Source: Sphingomonas sp. CFBP 13720
GTDB lineage: Bacteria; Pseudomonadota; Alphaproteobacteria; Sphingomonadales; Sphingomonadaceae
Assembly: GCF_014842075.1 (NCBI RefSeq)
Contig: NZ_JACYVA010000001.1
Span: 186,001 to 250,000, forward strand
Direction of reading: 5' to 3'
DNA: 64,000 bases
The position numbers were made by a program, and so were the translations under genes. Below, in pieces: positions 7,973-18,199 of this stretch; position 1 is the first letter of the stretch; each line of letters opens with the position of its first letter. The notes below the pieces were generated by a model that was given only the letters and a program-made list of their open reading frames with translations, did not search any database and was not told the origin of the DNA.

Positions 7973-8724
7973 CCCGCCCCACCGTCGCCCTGTTCGTCAC
8001 CTGTCTGGTCGATGCGATGCGGCCATCGGTCGGTTTCGCCAGCCTGAAGGTGCTGGAGGAAGCCGGCTATGACGTGGTCGTCCCGCCGGGCCAGACCTGC
8101 TGCGGCCAGCCCGCGCTCAATTCGGGCGACCGGGCGGGTGCGGAGGCGATCGCGAAGGCTACGATCGCGTGTCTCGAACCCTATGACACGATCGTCGTGC
8201 CCAGCGGATCGTGCGGCGGGACGATCAAGGCGCATTACCCCGAATTGTTCGAACATGACGCCGCATGGCTGGCACGCGCACAGGCGGTGGCGGCGAGAAC
8301 GCACGAGATATTGTCGTTCCTCGACGCCGCCGGATGGCGACCGGCGGGGGTGACGCTGACGACCAGCGCCGCCTATCACGACAGTTGTTCGGGCTTGCGC
8401 GAACTGGGGATCAAGCGCCAGCCGCGCGCGCTGCTCGACGCGGTCGACGGGCTGGAACAGGTCGCGCTGAAAGGCGCCGAGACGTGTTGCGGGTTCGGCG
8501 GCACGTTCTGCGTGAAATATCCGGCGATTTCCAATGCGGTGGTCGAGGAAAAGGCGCAGGCGATCGAGGATAGCGGCGCGGCGCTGCTGCTGGCCGGCGA
8601 TCTGGGGTGTCTGATGAACATGGCGGGCAAACTGCACCGGCGCGGTGCGGCGACGCGGGCGTTCCACACGGTCGAGATACTGGCCGGCATGGGCGACGGA
8701 CCGGCGATCGGGGAAAACACATGA
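7969..8724 (+). CDS. lutA: L-lactate oxidation protein LutA (CCG-domain Fe-S subunit)
   Basis: A 251-residue protein with two CCG cysteine-rich domains: Cys44-Cys45 in QTCCGQP and Cys173-Cys174 in ETCCGFGGTF. It starts TRPTVALFVTCLVD, as LutA/YkgE proteins do. LutA, LutB and LutC together oxidise L-lactate to pyruvate with electrons passing through iron-sulfur centres. I chose the GTG overlapping the esterase stop (GTGA); an ATG 21 bp upstream would add seven residues. Its place after the rhamnose genes makes sense because that pathway releases L-lactate. Confidence 0.9.
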   Translation: MTRPTVALFVTCLVDAMRPSVGFASLKVLEEAGYDVVVPPGQTCCGQPALNSGDRAGAEAIAKATIACLEPYDTIVVPSGSCGGTIKAHYPELFEHDAAWLARAQAVAARTHEILSFLDAAGWRPAGVTLTTSAAYHDSCSGLRELGIKRQPRALLDAVDGLEQVALKGAETCCGFGGTFCVKYPAISNAVVEEKAQAIEDSGAALLLAGDLGCLMNMAGKLHRRGAATRAFHTVEILAGMGDGPAIGENT

Positions 8725-10112
8725 GCTTCGGACAGCGGGTGACGCTCGCGCTCGCCGATCCCGTTCTGAAGACCGCCGTCGAGCGCACGGCGGGGACGGC
8801 GGAGGCGAAGCGCGCGCTGGCGGTGGAAGGCTTTCCGGCATTCGAGGATGCCCGGACGCGCGCGGCGGCGATCAAGGACCATGTGATCGCGCATCTGGGC
8901 CATTACCTCGAATTGTTCGAGGCGAATGCCATCCGGGCCGGGGCGCAAGTCCATTGGGCGCGGACGGCGGACGAGGCGTCGTCGATCGTCATCGACCTGT
9001 GCCGAAAGGCGAACGCGACATCGGTCGCACGGTCGAAATCGATGCTGGGCGAAGAGATCGGCCTGCCGCACGCGCTGGCGGAGGCGGGGATCACGCGGAT
9101 CGAAACCGACCTTGCCGAACATATCATCCAGTTGGCCGACGAACGGCCGTCGCACATCATCTGGCCCGCGATGCACAAGACGCGCGAACAGGTGTCGGCG
9201 CTGTTCAAGGCGAAGCATCGCGATCCGCATGTCAAGGAAACGATCGCGGCGATGGCCGAAAGCGCACGACGGCATTTGCGCGAGGGCATGCTGGCGGCGG
9301 ACGTCGGCATTTCGGGCGCGAACTTCCTGATCGCCGATACCGGCAGCGTCTGCACCGTGACGAACGAGGGCAATGCCGAACTATCGGTGGTGCCGCCGCG
9401 CGTGCATATCGTGACGGCGGGGATCGAGAAGCTGGTGCCGTCGATGCCGCACGCGGTGCACCTGCTGCGGTTGCTGGCGCGATCCGCGACGGGCGCGGCG
9501 CTGACGCAATATACCAGCTTCTATACCGGGCCGAAACGTGCGGGCGACCGCGACGGGCCGGAGGAGATGCACATCGTGCTGATCGACAACGGTCGGTCGG
9601 CGATGCGCGCGGACCCGGCGTTGGCCGAAATGCTGCGCTGTATCCGCTGCGGGGCGTGCATGAACCATTGCGTGGTGTTCCGGCAGGTCGGCGGCCATGC
9701 CTATGGCGGGGTATATCCGGGGCCGATGGGCGCGGTGCTGACCCCGGCGCTGGACGGGCTGTCCGCCAATCGCGATCTGGCGCATGCCTGCACGATGAAC
9801 GGCAAATGCCAGGAGGTATGCCCGGTCAAGATTCCCCTGCCCACGCTGCTGCGCGGATGGCGCGAAAAGAGCTGGCGCGAAGGGCTGGAGCCGATGTCGA
9901 TGCGGCAGGGACTGGGCGTGTGGCGGCGCGCGGTGCTGCGGCCCCGGCTGTACCGGATCGCCAGCGCGGCGGCAGTGCGTGCGATGCGGGTGCTGGGGCG
10001 CGGCTGGATCAGAAAACTGCCGCTGGCGGGCGCATGGACCGAATATCGTGACATGCCCGCGCCCGAAGGCGGCACCTTCATGGCGCAATATGCGAAGGGC
10101 CGGCGGCGATGA
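8721..10112 (+). CDS. lutB: L-lactate oxidation iron-sulfur protein LutB
   Basis: A 463-residue LutB/YkgF protein. The N-terminal two-thirds is the LUD domain. It is followed by two [4Fe-4S] motifs of ferredoxin type: Cys307, 310, 313 and 317 (CIRCGACMNHC) and Cys357, 363 and 367 (CTMNGKCQEVCP). It is the electron-transfer core of the LutABC L-lactate dehydrogenase. The ATG overlaps the lutA stop (ATGA) and its own stop overlaps lutC in the same way, so the three subunits are translationally coupled. Cytoplasmic or loosely membrane-associated; no signal peptide. Length is typical for the family. Confidence 0.92.
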   Translation: MSFGQRVTLALADPVLKTAVERTAGTAEAKRALAVEGFPAFEDARTRAAAIKDHVIAHLGHYLELFEANAIRAGAQVHWARTADEASSIVIDLCRKANATSVARSKSMLGEEIGLPHALAEAGITRIETDLAEHIIQLADERPSHIIWPAMHKTREQVSALFKAKHRDPHVKETIAAMAESARRHLREGMLAADVGISGANFLIADTGSVCTVTNEGNAELSVVPPRVHIVTAGIEKLVPSMPHAVHLLRLLARSATGAALTQYTSFYTGPKRAGDRDGPEEMHIVLIDNGRSAMRADPALAEMLRCIRCGACMNHCVVFRQVGGHAYGGVYPGPMGAVLTPALDGLSANRDLAHACTMNGKCQEVCPVKIPLPTLLRGWREKSWREGLEPMSMRQGLGVWRRAVLRPRLYRIASAAAVRAMRVLGRGWIRKLPLAGAWTEYRDMPAPEGGTFMAQYAKGRRR

Positions 10113-10729
10113 CTGCGCGTGAGGCGATACTGACGGGACTGAAACGCCCCGTCCCGGTCGATCTGGCGGCGCAGGCGGCGGCGCTGGTCGCGGGAAACGA
10201 ACGGCCGCCCGAACCGGTCGGGACGCTCGCCGAACGCTTTGCCCGCCGGCTCGACGGCGCGAGTGTCGCGGCGACGATCGAGCGGGTGGCGGCAATGGAC
10301 GGCGTGCCCGCAGCGGTGGCGCGCTATCTGGACGAACAGGGTCTGGCGGCGGTGGCGGCGGAACTCTATCTGCCCCCCGATCCGGCGGTGCGCGAGCTCG
10401 ACTGGTCGGGCGTGACCGCCACCGGCCTCGCGTTGTCCGATCAGCCGGCGGCGCTGGCGGTGGCGAAGGCGGCGGTGGCGGAGAGCGGATCGCTGATCTT
10501 CGAAACCTCGCCGGTCGCGCCGATGCTGCCCAATTTCCTGACGCTGCATCATATCGTCGTGGTGCGGGCGGAAATGCTGGTCGACCGGCTGGAGGATATT
10601 CCAACCGATCTGGCAGGATCGCGGGCACATTACTGGGTGACCGGCGTGTCGGGAACGACCGACATCGAGGGGCAATATGTCCGCGGGGCGCATGGGCCGC
10701 GGTTCCTGCACGTCGTGCTGGTCGGATAG
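10109..10729 (+). CDS. lutC: L-lactate oxidation protein LutC
   Basis: A 206-residue LutC/YkgG protein, essentially one LUD domain. Recognisable parts are the SGSLIFETSPV segment, the central HHIVVVRAEMLVDRLEDI block and the C-terminal ISGTTDIE-like VSGTTDIEGQYVRGAHGP. It is the third subunit of the lactate oxidase complex and the last gene of the run that starts with the IclR regulator. Its stop is followed by a 144-bp gap before glgP. Subunit identity is secure from family plus gene order; a link to rhamnose-derived lactate is inference from position. Confidence 0.9.
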   Translation: MTAREAILTGLKRPVPVDLAAQAAALVAGNERPPEPVGTLAERFARRLDGASVAATIERVAAMDGVPAAVARYLDEQGLAAVAAELYLPPDPAVRELDWSGVTATGLALSDQPAALAVAKAAVAESGSLIFETSPVAPMLPNFLTLHHIVVVRAEMLVDRLEDIPTDLAGSRAHYWVTGVSGTTDIEGQYVRGAHGPRFLHVVLVG

Positions 10730-10873
10730 GATCGCCGCCCGGTCCGCCCGCCGGTCGTTTCGCCGATCTTAATTCGCACGAACACCGGAACGTCATTCTT
10801 TTCGAATACGTATTGCGCGTGACATGCCGTTCGTAACGGATAGTGTCGTCGGATCGATTTCCAAGGAGCCTGC
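10730..10873 (+). promoter_or_regulatory. glg operon promoter region with palindrome AATACGTATT
   Basis: The 144-bp gap between lutC and glgP contains a perfect 10-bp palindrome AATACGTATT at 10805-10814, of the kind bound by LacI-family regulators, about 60 bp upstream of the glgP start. Nearly the same sequence (CATACGTATTCA) occurs at 31923-31934 in the starch locus. A good ribosome binding site AAGGAG lies at 10863-10868. No convincing -35/-10 pair could be fixed by eye. Confidence 0.45.
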
Positions 10874-13303
10874 GTGACCCAAGCCGCCCTCGCCGCCGTT
10901 CCCGTCCCCACCCCGCTGGCCGAGGAGATCCTCGACACGCTGGTCCACCGGATCGGCAAGGACGCGCAGGCGGCGTTGCCGCACGACTGGCTGGCCGCGA
11001 CCATCCTGACGGTGCGCAACGACATCATCGAACGCTGGATGGCGTCGAGCAAACAGGCGCATGCCGATGGTGCGAAGCGGGTCTATTATCTCAGCCTCGA
11101 ATTCCTGATCGGCCGGTTGCTGCGCGATGCGATCGCCAACCTGTCGCGCACCGACGAGGTGCGCGAGGCTCTGGAATCGCTGGGCGTCACCCTGTCCGAC
11201 CTTGAGGGCGAGGAGCCGGACGCGGCGCTGGGCAATGGCGGGCTGGGACGGCTGGCGGCGTGCTTCATGGAAAGCCTCGCCAGCCTCGACCTGCCCGCCT
11301 ATGGCTATGGCATCCGCTATGTGAACGGCATGTTCCGCCAGCGGATCGACAATGGCTGGCAGGTCGAGTTGCCGGAAACGTGGCTGCGCCACGGCAACCC
11401 GTGGGAATTCGAGCGGCGGGAGAGCGCGTATCGCATCGGCTTCGGCGGCGAGGTCACCGGCGACGAGCATGGCGACGTCCACTGGATGCCGGCGGAAAGC
11501 GTCGAGGCGGTGGCGGTCGACACGCCGGTGATCGGGTGGCGCGGGGCGCGGGTGAATACGCTGCGCCTGTGGACCGCACGCGCGCGCGATCCGATCCGGC
11601 TCGACCGGTTCAACGCGGGCGACCATGCGGGCGCGCTGGCATCGTCGGTCCGCGCGGAAACGCTGGTACGGGTGTTGTACCCGGCGGACTCGACGCCGGC
11701 GGGGCAGGAACTGCGGCTGCGGCAGGAATATTTCTTCTCGTCGGCCTCCATCCAGGACATCGTGCGGCGGCACGTCCAGTATTTCGGCGATATCCGCACG
11801 TTGCCGGACAAGGCTGCGATCCAGTTGAACGACACGCATCCGGCGGTGTCGGTCGCCGAATTGATGCGCCTGCTGATCGACGAACATGCGCTCGACTTCG
11901 ACGGGGCGTGGGACATCACGAAGGCAACGTTCGGCTATACCAACCACACGTTGTTGCCCGAAGCACTTGAAAGCTGGCCACTTCCGCTGTTCGAACGGCT
12001 GCTGCCCCGGCACATGCAGCTTGTCTACGCGATCAATGCGCGAGTGCTGCGCGAAGCGCGCAAGACCGACGGAATCGATGACCACGCTATCTCGGCAATC
12101 AGCCTGATCGAGGAGGGCGGCGAGCGGCGGGTACGGATGGCCAATCTGGCCTTCGCGGGCAGCCACAGCGTCAACGGTGTCGCGGCGCTGCATACCGACC
12201 TGATGAAGCAGACTGTGTTCGCCGACCTCCACCGGCTGTATCCGACGCGGATCAACAACAAGACCAACGGCATCACGCCCCGGCGTTGGCTGTTCGAGAG
12301 CAATCCGGCACTGACCGCGCTGATCCGCGAGGCGATCGGCGACGGCTTCCTCGACGATGCGACGAAGCTGGCTGATCTGAAGCCCTTCGCTACCGACGCC
12401 GGGTTCCGCGAACGGTTCGAAAAGGTGAAGCGCGCGAACAAGGCGCGACTCGCACAGCATCTGCGCGAGGAGATGGGCGTACGGCTGGACCCCGACGCAA
12501 TGTTCGACGTGCAGGTGAAGCGTATCCACGAATATAAACGCCAGTTGCTCAACATCCTCGAAACGGTGGCGCTGTACGACCAGATTCGCAGCCATCCCGA
12601 CCGCGACTGGGTGCCGCGCGTGAAGCTGTTCGCGGGCAAGGCGGCGTCAAGCTATCACAATGCCAAGCTCATCATCAAACTGGCGAACGATGTGGCGCGG
12701 CGCATCAATGCCGATCCGGCGGTCGGCGGGCTGCTGCGCGTGGCGTTCGTGCCGAATTACAACGTATCGCTGGCGGAACTCATCATGCCCGCTGCCGACC
12801 TGTCCGAACAGATCAGCACGGCAGGGATGGAGGCGTCGGGCACCGGCAACATGAAGCTGGCGCTGAACGGCGCGCTGACGATCGGGACGCTCGATGGTGC
12901 CAACGTCGAGATCCGCGACCATGTCGGTGCCGACGATATCGTCATCTTCGGCCTGACCGCCGATGAGGTCGCGGCGAAGCGCGCCAACGGGTACGACCCG
13001 CGTGAGGCCATCGCGGCATCGCCCGAACTGGGTCAGGCGCTGGCGGCGATCAAGGGCGGCGTGTTCAGCCACGACGATCCGGGCCGCTATGCCGGGCTGA
13101 TCGACGGGATAGAAACGAGCGACTGGTTCCTGTGCGCCGCTGACTTCGATAGCTATGCCGATGCGCAGCGTCAGATCGACCGCCGCTGGGAAGACCGCGC
13201 CGGGTGGAACGCCAGCGCGATCCGCAACGTGGCGGGTGTGGGCTGGTTCTCGTCCGACCGTACGATCGGCGAATATGCACGCGATATCTGGAACGTGATG
13301 TGA
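10874..13303 (+). CDS. glgP: Glycogen/starch phosphorylase
   Basis: An 809-residue GT35 phosphorylase, full length for bacterial GlgP. It releases glucose 1-phosphate from alpha-1,4-glucan ends. The pyridoxal phosphate site is clear: EASGTGNMKLALNGALTIG with Lys661. Other family blocks are YYLSLEFLIGR, GNGGLGRLAACF, HGNPWE and QLNDTHPA. It starts at a GTG preceded by AAGGAG and overlaps glgB by four bases (GTGA). First gene of a five-gene glycogen operon. Cytoplasmic. It could also act on maltodextrins imported through the neighbouring starch genes. Confidence 0.96.
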   Translation: MTQAALAAVPVPTPLAEEILDTLVHRIGKDAQAALPHDWLAATILTVRNDIIERWMASSKQAHADGAKRVYYLSLEFLIGRLLRDAIANLSRTDEVREALESLGVTLSDLEGEEPDAALGNGGLGRLAACFMESLASLDLPAYGYGIRYVNGMFRQRIDNGWQVELPETWLRHGNPWEFERRESAYRIGFGGEVTGDEHGDVHWMPAESVEAVAVDTPVIGWRGARVNTLRLWTARARDPIRLDRFNAGDHAGALASSVRAETLVRVLYPADSTPAGQELRLRQEYFFSSASIQDIVRRHVQYFGDIRTLPDKAAIQLNDTHPAVSVAELMRLLIDEHALDFDGAWDITKATFGYTNHTLLPEALESWPLPLFERLLPRHMQLVYAINARVLREARKTDGIDDHAISAISLIEEGGERRVRMANLAFAGSHSVNGVAALHTDLMKQTVFADLHRLYPTRINNKTNGITPRRWLFESNPALTALIREAIGDGFLDDATKLADLKPFATDAGFRERFEKVKRANKARLAQHLREEMGVRLDPDAMFDVQVKRIHEYKRQLLNILETVALYDQIRSHPDRDWVPRVKLFAGKAASSYHNAKLIIKLANDVARRINADPAVGGLLRVAFVPNYNVSLAELIMPAADLSEQISTAGMEASGTGNMKLALNGALTIGTLDGANVEIRDHVGADDIVIFGLTADEVAAKRANGYDPREAIAASPELGQALAAIKGGVFSHDDPGRYAGLIDGIETSDWFLCAADFDSYADAQRQIDRRWEDRAGWNASAIRNVAGVGWFSSDRTIGEYARDIWNVM

Positions 13304-15450
13304 CCCCGCCGGCCGACGCGATCGCGGCGCTGCTCGCGGGGCGTCATGCCGATCCGTTCTCGTTGCTGGGGCCGCATGCCGGCCCCGGCGGCACGTTTGT
13401 GCGCGCCTGGCTGCCGGGCGCGCAGAAGGTGCTGGCGCACGACCTGTCGGGCGCGGTGATTGGCGAACTGAGGCCCGTCGGCGACGGAATCGTCGAGGGG
13501 TTCGTGAAGGGATCGCCCCGGCCGCTATGGTATTATGCGCGGGGCGGCGGCGGCGAATGGTGGGTGAAGGACCCGTACAGCTTCGGCCCGGTGCTGGGGC
13601 CGACCGACGACTTCCTGATGGCCGAGGGAACGCATCTGCGCCTGCACGACAAGCTGGGCGCGCACCCGATTTCACATGAGGGCGCGGAGGGGATGCACTT
13701 CGCGGTCTGGGCGCCCAACGCACAGGTCGTCAGCGTCGTCGGCGACTGGAACGGATGGGACACGAAGCGTCACCCGATGCGGCGGCGCGGCGCAGTGGGC
13801 GTGTGGGAAATCTTTCTGCCCGATGTGAAACCGGGCCAGTCGTACAAATATGCGATCACCGGTGCCGATGGTGTTCTCCAGCCCCTGAAGGCCGATCCGT
13901 TCGCCTTCGCCAGCGAGCTGCGCCCGGCCACCGCGTCGCGCACCACCGCTCCGCCCGCGCATCGCTGGCGCGACGCGGCGCATCGCGAATACTGGGCATC
14001 GGTCGATCCGCGCCGGGTGCCGATTTCGATCTACGAAGTGCATCCGGGAAGCTGGCAGCGCGACGACGCGGGCTGGTTCCTGCCATGGGACCATCTGGCC
14101 GATCGGCTGATTCCGTATGTGGTCGACATGGGCTTCACGCATATCGAGTTCCTGCCGGTCAGCGAGCATCCCTATGATCCGTCATGGGGATATCAGACGA
14201 CCGGACTGTATGCCCCGTCCGCACGGTTCGGCGATGTCGAAGGCTTCGCAAGGTTCGTGGATGGCGCGCACAAGGCCGGGATCGGGGTGCTGATCGACTG
14301 GGTGCCGGCGCATTTCCCGGTCGATACGCACGGGCTGGCGCGGTTCGACGGCACCGCGCTGTATGAGCATGAAGACCCCCGGCTGGGTTTCCACCCCGAC
14401 TGGAACACCGCCATCTATAATTTCGGACGACGCGAGGTCGCGCAGTTCCTCGTCAACAACGCGCTGTTCTGGGCCGAGCGCTATCATGTCGACGGGCTGC
14501 GCGTCGATGCGGTGGCATCGATGCTGTACCGCGATTATTCGCGTGCGGCGGGCGAATGGATTCCGAACGAGGATGGCGGGCGCGAGAACTGGGAAGCGGT
14601 GGATTTCCTGCGCGCGACCAACCGCGCGGTATATGGCCAGCATCCCGGCGTCTTCACCGTGGCCGAGGAATCGACCTCATGGCCCGGCGTCACCCGCCCC
14701 GCGCATGAAGGCGGGCTGGGTTTCGGCTTCAAATGGAACATGGGGTTCATGCACGACACGCTCGCCTATATGGCGCGCGAGCCGGTGCATCGGCAGCATC
14801 ATCATGACGAGATCACGTTCGGGCTGACCTACGCGTTCAGCGAGAATTTCGTGCTGCCGCTCAGCCATGACGAGGTCGTGCATGGCAAGGGATCGCTGCT
14901 GACCAAGATGGACGGCGACGAATGGCAGAAATTCGCCAATCTGCGGGCCTATTACGGTCTGATGTGGGGCTATCCCGGCAAGAAGCTGCTGTTCATGGGA
15001 CAGGAGTTCGCGCAGGTTCGCGAATGGTCGGAGGAGCGCGCGCTCGACTGGGAACTGGTCGACGAGCCTGCGCATGCCGGCGTGGCGCTGCTGGTGCGCG
15101 ACCTGAACCATCTGTATCGCGATACGCCCGCGCTGCACGCCCGCGACTGCGAGGGCGACGGGTTCTGCTGGGCGGTGGTGGACGATGCGGCGCAGTCGGT
15201 GTTCGCGTGGGAACGCCGTGCGCCAGACGAGGCACCGGTGCTGGTCGTATCCAACCTGACGCCGATCGTCCGCGAAGGATACCGTGTTCCTGTGTCGCGC
15301 GACGGGCAGTGGCGCGAAATACTGAACAGCGATGCGTCCGATTATGGCGGGAGCGGTGTCGGCAATATGGGCGTTGTCACCGCGTCCGACGGAGTAGCGA
15401 CGCTGATGCTGCCGCCGCTGGCGACGATGTGGTTCCAATACGATAACTAG
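13300..15450 (+). CDS. glgB: 1,4-alpha-glucan branching enzyme GlgB
   Basis: A 716-residue GH13 branching enzyme that makes alpha-1,6 branches in glycogen. It has an N-terminal beta domain, a CBM48 module (FAVWAPNAQVVSVVGDWNGW), then the catalytic barrel with nucleophile Asp403 (LRVDAVASMLY), acid/base Glu456 (TVAEESTSWPGVT) and the SHDEVVHGKGS motif. I set the start at the GTG overlapping the glgP stop, which gives the expected N-terminus PPADAIAALLAGRHADPFS; the frame stays open further upstream inside glgP. It precedes glgC by 20 bp. Confidence 0.95.
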   Translation: MTPPADAIAALLAGRHADPFSLLGPHAGPGGTFVRAWLPGAQKVLAHDLSGAVIGELRPVGDGIVEGFVKGSPRPLWYYARGGGGEWWVKDPYSFGPVLGPTDDFLMAEGTHLRLHDKLGAHPISHEGAEGMHFAVWAPNAQVVSVVGDWNGWDTKRHPMRRRGAVGVWEIFLPDVKPGQSYKYAITGADGVLQPLKADPFAFASELRPATASRTTAPPAHRWRDAAHREYWASVDPRRVPISIYEVHPGSWQRDDAGWFLPWDHLADRLIPYVVDMGFTHIEFLPVSEHPYDPSWGYQTTGLYAPSARFGDVEGFARFVDGAHKAGIGVLIDWVPAHFPVDTHGLARFDGTALYEHEDPRLGFHPDWNTAIYNFGRREVAQFLVNNALFWAERYHVDGLRVDAVASMLYRDYSRAAGEWIPNEDGGRENWEAVDFLRATNRAVYGQHPGVFTVAEESTSWPGVTRPAHEGGLGFGFKWNMGFMHDTLAYMAREPVHRQHHHDEITFGLTYAFSENFVLPLSHDEVVHGKGSLLTKMDGDEWQKFANLRAYYGLMWGYPGKKLLFMGQEFAQVREWSEERALDWELVDEPAHAGVALLVRDLNHLYRDTPALHARDCEGDGFCWAVVDDAAQSVFAWERRAPDEAPVLVVSNLTPIVREGYRVPVSRDGQWREILNSDASDYGGSGVGNMGVVTASDGVATLMLPPLATMWFQYDN

Positions 15451-15470
15451 AACAATGGGGAGAGTGAGGC

Positions 15471-16730
15471 ATGGAGAGGCGAGGACAACCGCTGGCGCGT
15501 GACGCCATGGCGTATGTACTGGCGGGCGGACGCGGCAGCCGGCTGTTCGAAATGACCGATACCCGTGCGAAGCCCGCCGTCTATTTCGGGGGCAAGAGCC
15601 GCATCATCGACTTCGCACTGTCGAACGCGCTGAACTCGGGTATCCGGCGCATCGGGGTGGCCACGCAGTACAAGGCGCATAGCCTGATCCGGCATCTTCA
15701 GCGCGGGTGGAACTTCCTGCGGCCCGAACGCAACGAGAGTTTCGACATTCTGCCCGCCAGCCAGCGGATCAGCGAGTTTCAATGGTATGAAGGCACCGCC
15801 GACGCGGTGTTCCAGAACATCGACATCATCCAGAGCCATCGTCCAGAGTATATGGTGATCCTTGCCGGGGATCACATCTACAAGATGGATTACGAGTTGA
15901 TGCTGCAACAGCATGTCGACACCGGCGCGGACGTGACGGTGGCGTGCATGGAAGTGCCGCGGATGGAAGCGGTCGGCTTCGGTGTGATGCACGTGGATGC
16001 CGACGACCGCATCATCGATTTCGTCGAAAAACCGGCCGATCCGCCCGCGATCCCCGGCCAGCCCGACGTGGCGCTCGCCAGCCTCGGCATTTATGTGTTT
16101 CGTACCGCGCTGCTGTTCGAACAGCTGCGCCGCGACGCCGACGAGGCCGGGTCGAGCCGCGATTTCGGCAAGGATCTGATCCCGTGGCTGGTCAAACACG
16201 GCAAGGCGCAGGCGCACCGTTTCTCCGCATCGTGCGTGCGGTCGGAAGAGGAGCCGGGATCGTACTGGCGCGACGTCGGGACGATCGACGCCTATTGGGA
16301 AGCCAATATCGACCTGACCGACGTGGTGCCGCAGCTCGACCTGTACGATCGTAGCTGGCCGCTATGGACCTATTCCGAGATCACGCCGCCCGCCAAGTTC
16401 GTCCATGACGTCGACGGCCGACGTGGATCGGCGGTGTCGAGCCTGATCGCGGGGGACTGCATCGTATCCGGGTCGAGCGTGCATCGCAGCCTGCTGAGCA
16501 CCGGGGTGCGCGCGCACAGCTTTTCGTCGATCGATGAATCGGTGGTCTTGCCCAAGACGCGAATCGAACGCGGCGCGCGGCTCACGCGCTGCGTGGTCGA
16601 TGCAGGGGTCGTGATCCCGGCCGGGCTGGTCGTAGGCGAAGACCCGGTGATCGACGGACATCGGTTCCGGCGGACGGACAAGGGGATTTGCCTGATCACG
16701 CAGCCCATGATCGACCGGCTGGAACTATGA
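15471..16730 (+). CDS. glgC: Glucose-1-phosphate adenylyltransferase
   Basis: A 419-residue ADP-glucose pyrophosphorylase, making ADP-glucose from ATP and glucose 1-phosphate as donor for glycogen synthase. Visible motifs are the nucleotide-binding [45 protein letters not shown] and [12 protein letters not shown], followed by the C-terminal beta-helix ([19 protein letters not shown]). Full-length. Probably allosterically regulated as in other bacteria, though the effector cannot be read from sequence. Third gene of the glg operon. Confidence 0.96.
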   Translation: MERRGQPLARDAMAYVLAGGRGSRLFEMTDTRAKPAVYFGGKSRIIDFALSNALNSGIRRIGVATQYKAHSLIRHLQRGWNFLRPERNESFDILPASQRISEFQWYEGTADAVFQNIDIIQSHRPEYMVILAGDHIYKMDYELMLQQHVDTGADVTVACMEVPRMEAVGFGVMHVDADDRIIDFVEKPADPPAIPGQPDVALASLGIYVFRTALLFEQLRRDADEAGSSRDFGKDLIPWLVKHGKAQAHRFSASCVRSEEEPGSYWRDVGTIDAYWEANIDLTDVVPQLDLYDRSWPLWTYSEITPPAKFVHDVDGRRGSAVSSLIAGDCIVSGSSVHRSLLSTGVRAHSFSSIDESVVLPKTRIERGARLTRCVVDAGVVIPAGLVVGEDPVIDGHRFRRTDKGICLITQPMIDRLEL

Positions 16731-16783
16731 TGCCAACGCCAACAGTATCCTCGTCTCGCCCCCTTCCGGTGGGATTATAGACG

Positions 16784-18199
16784 ATGCGCGTCCTGTCCGT
16801 CGCTTCGGAGGCCTATCCCTTGGTAAAAACCGGCGGGCTGGCCGATGTCGTCGGTGCCCTGCCCGCCGCGCTGGCACCGCACGGGGTCGAGACCACCACG
16901 CTGCTACCCGGCTATCCCGCCGTAGTGCGGACGCTGCAGCGCCCCGCCGTCGCACGGCGGTGGGATGCGCTGCTCGGTGTTCCGGCACGGTTGCTCAAAG
17001 GTCATATCGACGGACATCCGCTGCTCGTGCTGGACGCGCCCGACTTGTTTGCGCGCGACGGCGGGCCGTATGCCGATGCCACTGCCGCCGACTGGCCCGA
17101 CAACTGGCGACGGTTCGCCGCGTTGGGCCGGGCGGCGGCGGATATCGCGGGGGAATATGATCTCGTCCATGCGCATGATTGGCAGGGGGCAACGGCGGCC
17201 GCCTATCTCCGCTATGACGACAGCGTCGTGCCCAGCGTCCTCACCATCCACAATATCGCGTTTCAGGGTCGGTACGATGCGGCGGTGTTCGCCGGGCTGG
17301 AGCTGCCTGAAACGGCATTCGCGCTGGATGGCGTCGAATATTATGGCGGGGTCGGATTGTTGAAGGCCGGGCTGGCATCGGCGGATGCGATCACGACGGT
17401 CTCCCCCAGCTATGCCGACGAGATCCGCCGGCCGGAGTTCGGCATGGGGCTGGAAGGATTGATCGAAGCGCGTGGCGACCGGGTGACCGGGATCGTCAAC
17501 GGCATCGATCCGGCAGTGTGGAAACCGGCCACCGACACCACCCTGCCCGCCTGCTATACCGCCCGCACGCTGTCCCGGCGGCGCGCGAACAAGCGCGCGC
17601 TGGAGGCGGCTTTCGATCTGGAGCCGGGTGACGGGCCGGTGTTCGTCGTGGTCAGCCGGTTGACGTGGCAAAAGGGGATGGACGTGCTGGCCGGCGCGAT
17701 CGATGCGCTGGTCGCGATGGGCGGGCGGCTGGCACTGCTGGGATCGGGCGACGCGGCGCTGGAGAGCGCCTTCCTGTCCGCGCGCACGCGGCACCCCGGC
17801 CGGATTGGGGTACGGATCGGCTATGACGAGGCGCTATCGCACCTGTTGCAGGGCGGCGGGGATGCGATCCTGATCCCGTCGCGGTTCGAACCGTGCGGAC
17901 TGACGCAGCTATACGGTCTGGCCTATGGGTGTGTGCCGGTGGTGGCGCGGACTGGGGGGCTTGCGGATACGGTTATCGACGCGAACGAGGCGGCGGTGGC
18001 GGCGGGCGTTGCTACCGGCGTGCAGTTCGGCGATGTGACGGTCGACGCATTGGTCCGTGCATTGCGCCGCACGACCGGCCTGTACGAGCAACGGGACGTC
18101 TGGACGACGATGCAGCGACAGGGAATGCGGGCGGACTTCGGCTGGACGCGCAGCGGCGCGCGCTATGCCGCGCTGTACCGGAGCCTGATCGCGGCATGA
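16784..18199 (+). CDS. glgA: Glycogen synthase (ADP-glucose, GT5)
   Basis: A 471-residue GT5 glycogen synthase. The N-terminal ADP-glucose binding motif [13 protein letters not shown] begins at Lys15. The C-terminal GT-B lobe has [12 protein letters not shown] and [17 protein letters not shown] with the catalytic Glu region, then [10 protein letters not shown]. It extends the alpha-1,4 chain from ADP-glucose supplied by GlgC. It follows glgC by 53 bp and its stop overlaps the glgX start. Length is normal. Confidence 0.95.
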   Translation: MRVLSVASEAYPLVKTGGLADVVGALPAALAPHGVETTTLLPGYPAVVRTLQRPAVARRWDALLGVPARLLKGHIDGHPLLVLDAPDLFARDGGPYADATAADWPDNWRRFAALGRAAADIAGEYDLVHAHDWQGATAAAYLRYDDSVVPSVLTIHNIAFQGRYDAAVFAGLELPETAFALDGVEYYGGVGLLKAGLASADAITTVSPSYADEIRRPEFGMGLEGLIEARGDRVTGIVNGIDPAVWKPATDTTLPACYTARTLSRRRANKRALEAAFDLEPGDGPVFVVVSRLTWQKGMDVLAGAIDALVAMGGRLALLGSGDAALESAFLSARTRHPGRIGVRIGYDEALSHLLQGGGDAILIPSRFEPCGLTQLYGLAYGCVPVVARTGGLADTVIDANEAAVAAGVATGVQFGDVTVDALVRALRRTTGLYEQRDVWTTMQRQGMRADFGWTRSGARYAALYRSLIAA

